Assembly (NCBI RefSeq): GCF_947488945.1
Contig: NZ_CANLBS010000006.1
Span: forward strand, 358,616 to 422,615
DNA: 64,000 bases
Reading direction: 5' to 3'
Origin: an uncultured Streptomyces sp.
GTDB taxonomy: Bacteria > Actinomycetota > Actinomycetes > Streptomycetales > Streptomycetaceae
How positions within the stretch are numbered: position 1 is the stretch's first letter; the number at the start of each line of letters is the position of its first letter. The position numbers and the translations under genes were made by a program. Under the pieces are notes generated by a model. That model was not told the origin of the DNA, did not search any database, and saw only the letters and a program-made list of their open reading frames with translations. Shown piece by piece: positions 55,069-62,725 of the stretch.

Positions 55069-55119
55069 GCGCAACATAACCGACGATCGCCGGTTAGCCA
55101 AACCGGCGATTCTCCGGAC
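55069..55119. repeat. Three-copy hairpin repeat, copy C
   Basis: Stem ATCGCCGGTT / AACCGGCGAT around AGCCA, preceded by GCGCAACATA and followed by TCTCCGGAC. Located between the 54307 gene and the secreted SH3 gene. Confidence 0.8.
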
Positions 55120-55197
55120 TCTTATACAGCCGCCGCGACACCAACCGCGGTGCCATTCAAAGCCAATCCCCCCTGCCTTCACGGAGGTTTGTCCCGC

Positions 55198-55545
55198 ATG
55201 CGCTCCACCCGAATTGCCATATCCGCAGCGATGCTCGGCGCGCTCGCTGTGCCCATGCTGTCCGCCACGGCCGCCAGCGCGGCACCCGCCACCGTGGCCG
55301 CCGCCCCCGCGAGCAGCTGCTCCTCCCTGCCGCCGCTGCCCTACGAGGTCCACACGGCTGCCGTGACCATCCGGTCCAAGGCCACCACGAAGTCCACCGC
55401 GCTCGGCGTGCTCTACCGCAGCCACAAGTTCACCGTGCACAAGAAGAGCGGCAACTGGCTCTACATCACGGACAGGTCGACCGGCGTCAAGGGTTGGGTG
55501 TCCGGCACCTACGTCTACCGCGATGTCCGCATGTGCCTGAACTGA
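55198..55545 (+). CDS. Secreted SH3-domain protein
   Basis: 115 residues. Sec signal peptide (basic MRSTR, hydrophobic core, cleavage after ATAASAA). Mature part is one bacterial SH3 domain: AAVTIRSKATTKSTALGVL, KSGNWLYITDRSTGVKGWV, with two cysteines likely forming a disulfide (ASSCSS and RMCLN). Probably acts in the wall or medium. ATG 55198, GGAGG 10 nt upstream. Confidence 0.85.
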   Translation: MRSTRIAISAAMLGALAVPMLSATAASAAPATVAAAPASSCSSLPPLPYEVHTAAVTIRSKATTKSTALGVLYRSHKFTVHKKSGNWLYITDRSTGVKGWVSGTYVYRDVRMCLN

Positions 55546-55552
55546 CAAAGGC

Positions 55553-55588
55553 GGCACCTGCTTTGGCCGAGCCACCGGGACAGGTGCC
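55553..55588 (+). terminator. Possible terminator or attenuator hairpin
   Basis: GGCACCTG (55553-55560) pairs with CAGGTGCC (55581-55588) just after the SH3 gene; 20-nt loop, no T-tract. Confidence 0.45.
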
Positions 55589-55635
55589 CCTCATATTCCT
55601 GCAAGGCACCGGCCTTTCCAGAAGGGAGCTCTCTC

Positions 55636-56115
55636 TTGTCCGACGACATTTCCGCTGACGCTGAGGATGTCGTGGGCGTGCTCACCGAACGGATCGAAGC
55701 ACGCTACGACATGGACATGGAGCATCTGCAGGCAGCAGTCACCGCCGCGCCGGCCGCCAATCCTGACGCCACCGACATCGTCAAGTGGCACGGCCATCTG
55801 GTCGCGGCCCAGGCTGCGCTCAACCGCGCGGAGGACGACCTTCTGACCGCGCTGGAAACACAGCACAGCGAGGTCGACGACCCGACCATGGGCCTCGCCC
55901 ACCGTGTGAACGCGGCCGTTGCCACCCGCGACGGCCGGGCCATCGTCGTGCGATGGCTCCTGGACCCGGACGCTCTGGGTAAGAAGGCCGCTGCCGAACT
56001 CCTTGCCCGCCTGCGCCCGCGAACCGGGCCGGCTGTGCAGACCAGTGCTCCCCAACGCCCGCCAGGGACACCGGCGCAGGCGTCGGCATCGCGGGCGGGT
56101 GGGGCCGTCCGATGA
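55636..56115 (+). CDS. Hypothetical helical protein, tandem family member 1
   Basis: 159 residues, helical core (HGHLVAAQAALNRAEDDLLT; LAHRVNAAVATRDGRAIVV) with a Pro-rich tail. Similar in plan to the next two proteins and to 53591-54286. TTG 55636, AAGGGAG upstream. Confidence 0.65.
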   Translation: MSDDISADAEDVVGVLTERIEARYDMDMEHLQAAVTAAPAANPDATDIVKWHGHLVAAQAALNRAEDDLLTALETQHSEVDDPTMGLAHRVNAAVATRDGRAIVVRWLLDPDALGKKAAAELLARLRPRTGPAVQTSAPQRPPGTPAQASASRAGGAVR

Positions 56116-56555
56116 GCCGGGACAAGGCCAGCACCATGGACGCCGAGTTGCAGAAGGTCTTCGGGAACCCGGTACCCGAGATGTACGAGGCGGCGGCCGG
56201 GCCGGATGCCTCTCCTGCCCTCGCCCGCGCCCTGGAACTTCGCTCCTTCCTCGCGCTCACCGAGGAGCAGGTCGCCCGTGTCCGCGACCGCGTGCACACG
56301 GACATGGATCCGGACCGCGATATGGGGGACCTGTCGGCGGACAAACTCCGCGCCGATGCGCAGTGGCTGGAGGCTGCCCTGGACGCACGCGACAGCTATC
56401 GCGTAGCCCTCGGAGAGCTGCTGCGCACCATGCCTCCTCCTGGCCAGCTGGCCCGACCCGTCCGCATGGCACAACTCAGAACCACCGCGACCCTGCCCCC
56501 GTCCGCCGCCCCGGCACCCCAGCGTGCCGGGGCGGCCCGGGCCCACCGACCGTGA
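56112..56555 (+). CDS. Hypothetical helical protein, tandem family member 2
   Basis: 147 residues; RSFLALTEEQVARVRDRVH and ADAQWLEAALDARDSYRVAL match the helix pattern of its neighbours. ATGA overlap with member 1. Function unknown. Confidence 0.65.
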   Translation: MSRDKASTMDAELQKVFGNPVPEMYEAAAGPDASPALARALELRSFLALTEEQVARVRDRVHTDMDPDRDMGDLSADKLRADAQWLEAALDARDSYRVALGELLRTMPPPGQLARPVRMAQLRTTATLPPSAAPAPQRAGAARAHRP

Positions 56556-56565
56556 AAGCCGCAGC

Positions 56566-57009
56566 TTGTCCCACCTCACGTCCGCTGGGGTAGCCGGACG
56601 GATCGAGGACCTGTACGGCGCGCCGCTCGCCGACCTTGAAGCCCACGCCTGTGGCCAGGCGCCCGGCATGCTCTCCGCTCTGCTCGGCATGCACGGAACC
56701 CTTGCCCTCGCCGAGCGCAGCATCGACTTCCACCGCGACCACCTCGCCCGGCTCATCCACCCCGAGCGCCAGGTCGGCCGGCACGAGGTCTCCCATCTCC
56801 TTGACGGTGTACGCCGGCTCGCCGAAGCCGTCGCGGTCCGCGACGTCCAGGCCAAGTCGCTCGACGCCGTTCTGCAGAGCCTCGCCCGCGTCCCGGCCCC
56901 GGAGCCGTCCCCGGTGACTCCCTCGCCACCCGTCCCGGCTTCACCCCTTCCGGCCCCGGCCCTTCCGGCCCCGGCCCTTCCGTGCCAGAGCACGGCACAC
57001 AGCCGCTGA
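56566..57009 (+). CDS. Hypothetical helical protein, tandem family member 3
   Basis: 147 residues; GMHGTLALAERSIDFHRDHL and DGVRRLAEAVAVRDVQAKSL, then a Pro repeat (PAPALPAPALP). TTG 56566, GAAAG upstream. Function unknown. Confidence 0.65.
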   Translation: MSHLTSAGVAGRIEDLYGAPLADLEAHACGQAPGMLSALLGMHGTLALAERSIDFHRDHLARLIHPERQVGRHEVSHLLDGVRRLAEAVAVRDVQAKSLDAVLQSLARVPAPEPSPVTPSPPVPASPLPAPALPAPALPCQSTAHSR

Positions 57010-57046
57010 TCCGACGATTCCCCCTTACGCACCAGGAGTTCTTCCC

Positions 57047-57889
57047 GTGGCCATCACTGCTCTGCCTCCCGACACCGACGCCGACATCGCCCGGGTCACC
57101 GAGGCCCTCGCCATGATCACCCCACGTTGGAACGTGAGGATCCTGTTGGCGCTGTCCGGGCCGCCGCAGCGTTACAGCGAGTTGGCGGCCAAGGTGTCCT
57201 GGCTGCAGAGCGGCCAGCTCCACCCCAAGCTCACCTCGCTGTGCCATGCCGGTCTCGTCGAGCGCACCGAACACACCGCACGCCATGTGACCTACGGCCG
57301 CACCGAGCGTGGCGAGGCCCTTCTGCCGGTCCTGCCGGTGATCGTCACCTGGGCCGAGGAGCACCTGGAGACGGCGGACCGCCCGCTGCCCGCGATCGAG
57401 CAGATCGAGGACAGTCTCACCCTTCTCACCCGGCGGCACGCCGCCTCCATCCTGTGGGTGCTCAAGACCCGCCAGGACGTCGGCGCGATGGCTCTGGCAC
57501 GGATCGTGATGCCCAGCAGCGACTGGACCAACGTGTACCCGCCGCTGCGCCAGCTCGTCGCCGACGGCTTGGTCGACACCGAGGGCAACGGCCGGCCCTA
57601 CAGGCTGTCCGCGGCGGGCGACGGCCTGGGCCCCGTCCTCGGTGCCCTGTCCGCGTGGTCGGCCGGGCAGCCCCTCAGCCAGGCAGCCCAGCACCCGGTC
57701 TGGGGGCACCCCCAGACGCAACCCGCACCGAAGTCCTGGGTCAGCAGCCAGCCACGATCTGTCCCGGCGGCCCTCCCGCAGAACCGCACGCTTGAGACTT
57801 CTCCGGCGTGGCACAACCGAGATCTCTTCTCCCATGCCACGCCCGCTCGCCCGAAAGCGGCCATCCCGGCGGGAGGCCCGCGCCGATGA
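57047..57889 (+). CDS. HxlR-type winged-helix regulator, two-domain
   Basis: 280 residues. Residues about 15-105 are an HxlR winged helix (TPRWNVRILLALSGPPQRY, LHPKLTSLCHAGLVERTEH, YGRTERGEALLPVL). A second, weaker winged helix follows (RRHAASILWVLKTRQDV, VYPPLRQLVADGLVDTEGN). Disordered tail. GTG 57047 with AGGAG. Likely controls the genes after it. Confidence 0.8.
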   Translation: MAITALPPDTDADIARVTEALAMITPRWNVRILLALSGPPQRYSELAAKVSWLQSGQLHPKLTSLCHAGLVERTEHTARHVTYGRTERGEALLPVLPVIVTWAEEHLETADRPLPAIEQIEDSLTLLTRRHAASILWVLKTRQDVGAMALARIVMPSSDWTNVYPPLRQLVADGLVDTEGNGRPYRLSAAGDGLGPVLGALSAWSAGQPLSQAAQHPVWGHPQTQPAPKSWVSSQPRSVPAALPQNRTLETSPAWHNRDLFSHATPARPKAAIPAGGPRR

Positions 57890-58404
57890 CCAGCCTCTTC
57901 ACCCCCGCCGAAGTACACACCGCCGTCAAGCTGCTGGCCTCACGCCCCTTGATCCGCCTGGTCACCGAGATCGACGACAACGGTGCGATACCGCCGCGAC
58001 GACTGGCCAACACCCTCCCCGACCTCCCCAGGCACCAACAGCGCAGCGCCACCGAAGCCGCACGCGCCCACGGTCTCGTCCGGACCACACCCGGTACCGG
58101 ACTCGAACTCACCGAGCCCGGGTCGGAGCTGGCTGATCTGTACGACGCGGCAGCTCGCTGGGCCCGCTGCCACGCCTACCCGACACTGGTCTGCGAGTTC
58201 AGCAGCCGCATCCGGCACGTCCTCGACCTGCTGACGCCGTCACTCGTGGCCCAGGACCCCGACGGCAGTTCGTGGCCGTCGGGCGCGCGCCTGTTGAGCG
58301 CCGAGGCTGTGGCAGACCTCGGCCGTGTCCGCGCTCTGCTGATCCAGTGGCAGGCCGACAACCCCCAGGTCACCCGGACACCCGAGCCCGAGCCGGTCGC
58401 GTGA
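57886..58404 (+). CDS. Winged-helix protein
   Basis: 172 residues, HxlR/MarR-like: LLASRPLIRLVTEID, QQRSATEAARAHGLVRTTP, GLELTEPGSELADLYD. ATGA overlap with the HxlR gene; GTGA overlap with the MFS gene. May act with the previous protein. Confidence 0.7.
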   Translation: MTSLFTPAEVHTAVKLLASRPLIRLVTEIDDNGAIPPRRLANTLPDLPRHQQRSATEAARAHGLVRTTPGTGLELTEPGSELADLYDAAARWARCHAYPTLVCEFSSRIRHVLDLLTPSLVAQDPDGSSWPSGARLLSAEAVADLGRVRALLIQWQADNPQVTRTPEPEPVA

Positions 58405-59636
58405 GCACAGCGATTGCACCCCGGCACGCACGCCACAGCGCCGGGCTGATGCGTGGCGTCTACCTGCCCCGCGCGGCAGACGCGTTGACGTCCGCGATGT
58501 CCACGTATGGCATCCCGCTGCTGGTCCTGACCACCACGAGCTCCGCCGCGCTGACCGGTACCGCTTTCGCCCTGGAATGGATCCCGCGACTGGCGGCGTC
58601 CGGATGGGCGGGAGCACTCGTCGACCGGCGTGGGGCAGCCGCCGTCTTCCACCTCGCCGCCCTGGGACGCGCGCTGGCCCTCGCCGCAGGCGCCGTCCTG
58701 CTGCACCTCCACCCATCCGGCCTCGTCGCAAGCGTGACCGTGATGGTGCTCGCGCCGACGACCGGAATGCTCACCGCGATCAGCTACATCGCGGCCGAAA
58801 CCGCAGGCGCCGCCGCCGGCCGCCGAGCAAAGGGGCAGGCCCATCGCGTACAGGCCATCCTGCTCGGCATCGAACAGACCGCGACCGTCGCCGGCCCGGC
58901 GCTCGCCGGAGTGCTACTGCTCGCAGGGCCACCGCCCATGCTCGCCGTGATCACCACGCTCTCGCTCCTTGCCGCGCTGCTCGCCCTACGCACACCCCCC
59001 TCGCCCGTCATCCCCACCCGCCCCTCGAAACGACAGCCGGGCACCGGACTCCTCACCGGGTGGCGCACCATCCGTTCCCTTCCCGCCCTCGGCTGGCTCG
59101 TGACCGGGCTGACCCTGTCCAACCTGGCCACCGGGCTCCTCCAAGCGGCCAGCCCGGTGATCGTCGTCAAGCACTTCGGGCAGACCACCACAGCCGTCGG
59201 CCTGGTCTGGTCCGCAGCAGCCGGAGCGACGCTCCTCAGCGTCACCATCTGCCGGTTCGCCCTCGACCGCCTGGGAATGTGGCCGGTCGGCGCCACCTGC
59301 GCCGCCCTCGCCTCACTCGCCTGCCTCGCCGCCGCCCAGGCCCCCGACTATCGCTCGTACCTGGTCCTGATCGCGATCCTGATGGCAGCCGAAGGCGGCA
59401 TGACGGTGGTTCTGCGCACCTTGCGTTCCCGCCTGATCCCGCCGGAGAAGTTCGGCAGCACCCTGTCGGCGACCGTCCTCATCCTCCTGCTGCCCTTCCC
59501 CCTCGCGGGCATCCTCACCGCGCTCACCCCGCCGGACGCACTGGGCCACGTCATCACTGCATGCGCCGCCCTGCAGGCTCTCGGCCTGTTCTGCGCCTTC
59601 GCCCGGCTGCGCACCGATCCAGCCCTGCGCACCTGA
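58401..59636 (+). CDS. MFS transporter
   Basis: 411 residues, about 12 hydrophobic segments, with short basic loops such as DRRGAAAVFHLAALGRALA between helices 2 and 3, and FALDRLGMW in the second half. Resembles MFS exporters of the enterobactin/EntS-like group. GTGA-coupled to two winged-helix genes; an ATP-grasp ligase follows. Likely exports, or gives resistance to, a small molecule. Confidence 0.85.
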   Translation: MSTAIAPRHARHSAGLMRGVYLPRAADALTSAMSTYGIPLLVLTTTSSAALTGTAFALEWIPRLAASGWAGALVDRRGAAAVFHLAALGRALALAAGAVLLHLHPSGLVASVTVMVLAPTTGMLTAISYIAAETAGAAAGRRAKGQAHRVQAILLGIEQTATVAGPALAGVLLLAGPPPMLAVITTLSLLAALLALRTPPSPVIPTRPSKRQPGTGLLTGWRTIRSLPALGWLVTGLTLSNLATGLLQAASPVIVVKHFGQTTTAVGLVWSAAAGATLLSVTICRFALDRLGMWPVGATCAALASLACLAAAQAPDYRSYLVLIAILMAAEGGMTVVLRTLRSRLIPPEKFGSTLSATVLILLLPFPLAGILTALTPPDALGHVITACAALQALGLFCAFARLRTDPALRT

Positions 59637-59669
59637 CCCTGCCGCACTCCCCAACCTGTGGAGAACCTC

Positions 59670-59972
59670 ATGCCCGCCGCCATCCTCGGATCACACCGCG
59701 CGAGCGGTCGCAGCATCACCGAGCAGTTCCGCGCCTTCGACGCCAACAACCCGCACGTCTATCGCGCCCTGGAACGCCTGGCCGCCCGCCGCCTGGCCAC
59801 GGGCGCCACCCGCGTCAGCTTGAAGGACCTCTTCGAGGACCTGCGCCGTCAGCTTCCGCACGGCGTCGTCGGGCTGAACAACAGCTACACAGCCCTCTAC
59901 GCCCGGCTCCTGATCGACGAACACCCGCACTGGGCTGCTGCGTTCGAGCTACGCCGACGCCGTGCCGCCTGA
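59670..59972 (+). CDS. Hypothetical small protein
   Basis: 100 residues. ITEQFRAFDANNPHVYRAL, ATRVSLKDLFEDLRRQL and NNSYTALYARLLIDEHP. The plan recalls small phage/plasmid proteins of the same length; no function known. ATG 59670, GGAG 6 nt upstream. Confidence 0.65.
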   Translation: MPAAILGSHRASGRSITEQFRAFDANNPHVYRALERLAARRLATGATRVSLKDLFEDLRRQLPHGVVGLNNSYTALYARLLIDEHPHWAAAFELRRRRAA

Positions 59973-60022
59973 GAGACAACTCGTTCCCATCTCGTCCTGC
60001 CGTCCACCGATACGGAGAACCC

Positions 60023-61252
60023 TTGTCCGCTCGCCCTCTCGTACTTCTGGTTTCCCCGGGGGATGAGACCTATCGCGGCTACTGCCTTGAGCAGGTGGCC
60101 GCCGCGTACGATGTCGCCCTGCTCACCGGCACCGAGCCGACGTGGGAGACACCGTTCATCGTCGACCACGCCGTCGTCGACCTGACCGACCCCACAGCCT
60201 TGCTCACCGGCGGCCGGGCTCTGGCTGCTCGCCACGACCTCGCCGGCGTGGTCACCTGGGATGAGTGGAACCTCGTACCCACCGCCCGCCTCGCCCGAGC
60301 GCTCGGTCTGCCCTCGAACTCCGTCGAGGTGATGCGGGCCTGCCGCAACAAGGCAACCGCCCGCTCCCTGTTCGCCCAGCACGGGGTGCCGTCGGCTGCC
60401 TCGATGAAGGCACGAACTCTGCTGGAGGCCGGCCTTGCGACGATGACGCTGGGGTTCCCAGCCGTCATCAAACCCGCCGCCTTCGCCGGCAGCATCGGCG
60501 TGATCCGCGTCGACCGCCCCGAAGAACTCCCCGCCGCGTTCGCCTTCGCCTCCGAGGGCGCGAGCCGCAGCCGCGAGGACACCGTTGTCCTGGTCGAGGA
60601 GTACCTCGACGGACCGGAGTTCTCCGTCGAGTGCGTCACCCACCGCGGCCAAACCACCGCGGTCGCCGTGACCCGCAAACACCTCGGCCCAGCACCGTAC
60701 TTCGACGAGACCGCGCACACCGTCGATGCCACCGACCCGCTCCTCACCCAGGTTGCCCCAGCCGCCGCCGCCGCAGTCAGGGCCCTGGGAATCACCGACG
60801 GCGTGCAGCACGTCGAGCTGCGCCTCGTGGACGGGAAGCCCCGGCTGATCGAGGTCAACGCCCGGATCGGCGGCGACATGATCGGACATCTCGTCCGCCT
60901 CGCCACAGGCATCGATCTGCCCAAGGCCGCCGCCGACCTCGCCTGCGGCCGGGCACCGGACCTCACCCCGACCCGACGAGGGGCAGCGGGCATCCGCATG
61001 CTCTACCCGGACGCCTCCGGCACCCTCACCGCACGGCACATCAACATCCCGTTCGCCGCCCACACCCCGTGGCTGCACCAGGTGCGGTGGATCCGCGAGA
61101 TCGGCGAGCAGCTCCTCCTGCCGCCCGACGGTGACCTCTTCACCGCGAGGGCGGGGTTCTACATCGTCACCGGCCGCAACACCGTCGAGGTCACCGACCG
61201 ACTCGACACCGCCGCCGATGAGATCACCATCACGACGAGGGCGGACCGCTGA
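60023..61252 (+). CDS. ATP-grasp domain ligase
   Basis: 409 residues. N-terminal Rossmann-like preATP-grasp region, then an ATP-grasp fold: LGFPAVIKPAAFAGSIGVI (Lys and Gly-rich loop), VVLVEEYLDGPEFSVECV, QHVELRLVDGKPRLIEVNARIGG split over the metal-binding E-x-N site. Such ligases join an amino acid or carboxylate to an amine by an acyl phosphate. TTG 60023 with GGAG. Substrate unknown. Confidence 0.85.
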   Translation: MSARPLVLLVSPGDETYRGYCLEQVAAAYDVALLTGTEPTWETPFIVDHAVVDLTDPTALLTGGRALAARHDLAGVVTWDEWNLVPTARLARALGLPSNSVEVMRACRNKATARSLFAQHGVPSAASMKARTLLEAGLATMTLGFPAVIKPAAFAGSIGVIRVDRPEELPAAFAFASEGASRSREDTVVLVEEYLDGPEFSVECVTHRGQTTAVAVTRKHLGPAPYFDETAHTVDATDPLLTQVAPAAAAAVRALGITDGVQHVELRLVDGKPRLIEVNARIGGDMIGHLVRLATGIDLPKAAADLACGRAPDLTPTRRGAAGIRMLYPDASGTLTARHINIPFAAHTPWLHQVRWIREIGEQLLLPPDGDLFTARAGFYIVTGRNTVEVTDRLDTAADEITITTRADR

Positions 61253-62121
61253 GCCACCAGCCCGATCCGCGCTCCGACGTCGACGGAGACGTCTACGTCT
61301 CCCCGCGGTACCTCGCCGGCACCACCGGCATCGGCGACCCAGCCCTCGCTCCCCTCCTCGACCTCGGCTGGGAACTGCGGCACGACGACCTCGGTAACGC
61401 GTACACGAACGCCCCCGACCGCAAGATCCGCCTCGGCTACCTCCCCGCAGGCGAGGACGACGGCCTCTGGCGCATCAACGCCTACCAGGACCCGTTCGGG
61501 CCGCCGACCTGGGGCGTTTGCTTCAACGACAGCACCCCCACCGAGTTCGTCCAGGCATTCACCACAGCTCTCGCCTCGGCGTACGAGCAGGGCCCGGACG
61601 CCTACCTCGCGGCACCGGACTCCCGAAGCGATGACCGCGAGCCGTTCCTGGCCGTCGTCCCCCTCATCAAACGAGGCTGGCAGCTGGAGCGTCCTCGGTG
61701 GGGCGTCCTCGCAGTCCAGTCACCCGACGGCCTCGCCGGGATGGAGTTCACCACCGGGCCTCTGGACCCGGAAACCGAACTGACCACCCGAGACGCCCGC
61801 TGGCAGCTGTGGGCCGGCAGGTCCATCGACCGACCTGCCTGGTACGCGACCGCCAGCACCGGCACCCCGGTCGCCCTGCTCACTGCCGTCACCCAGTGCG
61901 TCTCCGACCCGGCCCCACTGCCCCGCTGGCGCGAAGCGACGTTCAGTTACCGCGAGGGCATGGCCCAGCTCACTTCGATCCTACTGTCCGGCCCGCTGGC
62001 TCCCACGCCGCTCGACGTGCAGCGGGCTGTCTCATCCCGACGCCCGGCCGCGCTCCCCGCGACCAGCGTCCCGCGCTGGAGCACCAGCAGCCGACCGGCC
62101 CTGCCCGGCCCTCGTCGGTAA
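61249..62121 (+). CDS. DUF317 domain protein with a CTG start
   Basis: 290 residues. VYVSPRYLAGTTGIGDPAL near the N-terminus, DGLWRINAYQDPFGPPTWGV and ARWQLWAGRSIDRPAWYATA are the DUF317 units. The only start in front is CTG 61249, which overlaps the ATP-grasp stop as CTGA, with GAGGG 7 nt upstream. The first ATG (61741) is more than halfway through. Function unknown. Confidence 0.75.
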   Translation: MSHQPDPRSDVDGDVYVSPRYLAGTTGIGDPALAPLLDLGWELRHDDLGNAYTNAPDRKIRLGYLPAGEDDGLWRINAYQDPFGPPTWGVCFNDSTPTEFVQAFTTALASAYEQGPDAYLAAPDSRSDDREPFLAVVPLIKRGWQLERPRWGVLAVQSPDGLAGMEFTTGPLDPETELTTRDARWQLWAGRSIDRPAWYATASTGTPVALLTAVTQCVSDPAPLPRWREATFSYREGMAQLTSILLSGPLAPTPLDVQRAVSSRRPAALPATSVPRWSTSSRPALPGPRR

Positions 62122-62151
62122 CACCAGCCCGACCCCGACCGGAGATTCCAC

Positions 62152-62640
62152 TTGTCCCTGCAGGCCGCCGAGTTCTTCGCCGAGCTGTGCCTTCCCTTCC
62201 GCGACCACACCGTCGTCGGCAACACCTACTTCGCCGCCCCCGTACCCGGCGCACCGCTGCGGCTGCGGATCGATTTCACCGGCACCATTCACGCGGACAC
62301 CTACGGCGGGCTGCGTGTCGCGGTCGTCCACCCGGACCGCGGCGAGATCGACGCGGTGGCATTGAGTTTCCTGGACCACGGAACTTTCCACCGCCGCGAC
62401 GAAGCCGCCAACACCCACCCGAACACCAAGTTGTACGCGGCCTTCGATACCTACCACCGCCCTGGCCGGCCCCCGTGGGACGGGGCTGTCACGACCGGGC
62501 TGCGGGATGCCGTGGAGCACTACACCGCCGTCTGGTTCCCTGGCGCCTGGACCGCGTCCGCGCCAAGGCCCACAGTCGGCCGGGCTCCCCGCAGCACTCC
62601 TGCCCAACCGGCCTCCCACGCCGGTGCCCGCGCGCGCTGA
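62152..62640 (+). CDS. Hypothetical protein
   Basis: 162 residues, beta-rich (TYFAAPVPGAPLRLRIDFTG; GLRVAVVHPDRGEIDAVAL), W/H-rich middle and basic tail. TTG 62152, GGAG upstream. No family recognised. Confidence 0.65.
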   Translation: MSLQAAEFFAELCLPFRDHTVVGNTYFAAPVPGAPLRLRIDFTGTIHADTYGGLRVAVVHPDRGEIDAVALSFLDHGTFHRRDEAANTHPNTKLYAAFDTYHRPGRPPWDGAVTTGLRDAVEHYTAVWFPGAWTASAPRPTVGRAPRSTPAQPASHAGARAR

Positions 62641-62725
62641 GCTGCTTCTCGTCTTGCCGCCCGCCAGGCATGTCGTCGGCCGTACTCGCTGGCCTTCCCC
62701 TACTGATCAAGGAGTTCTCTTCCTC

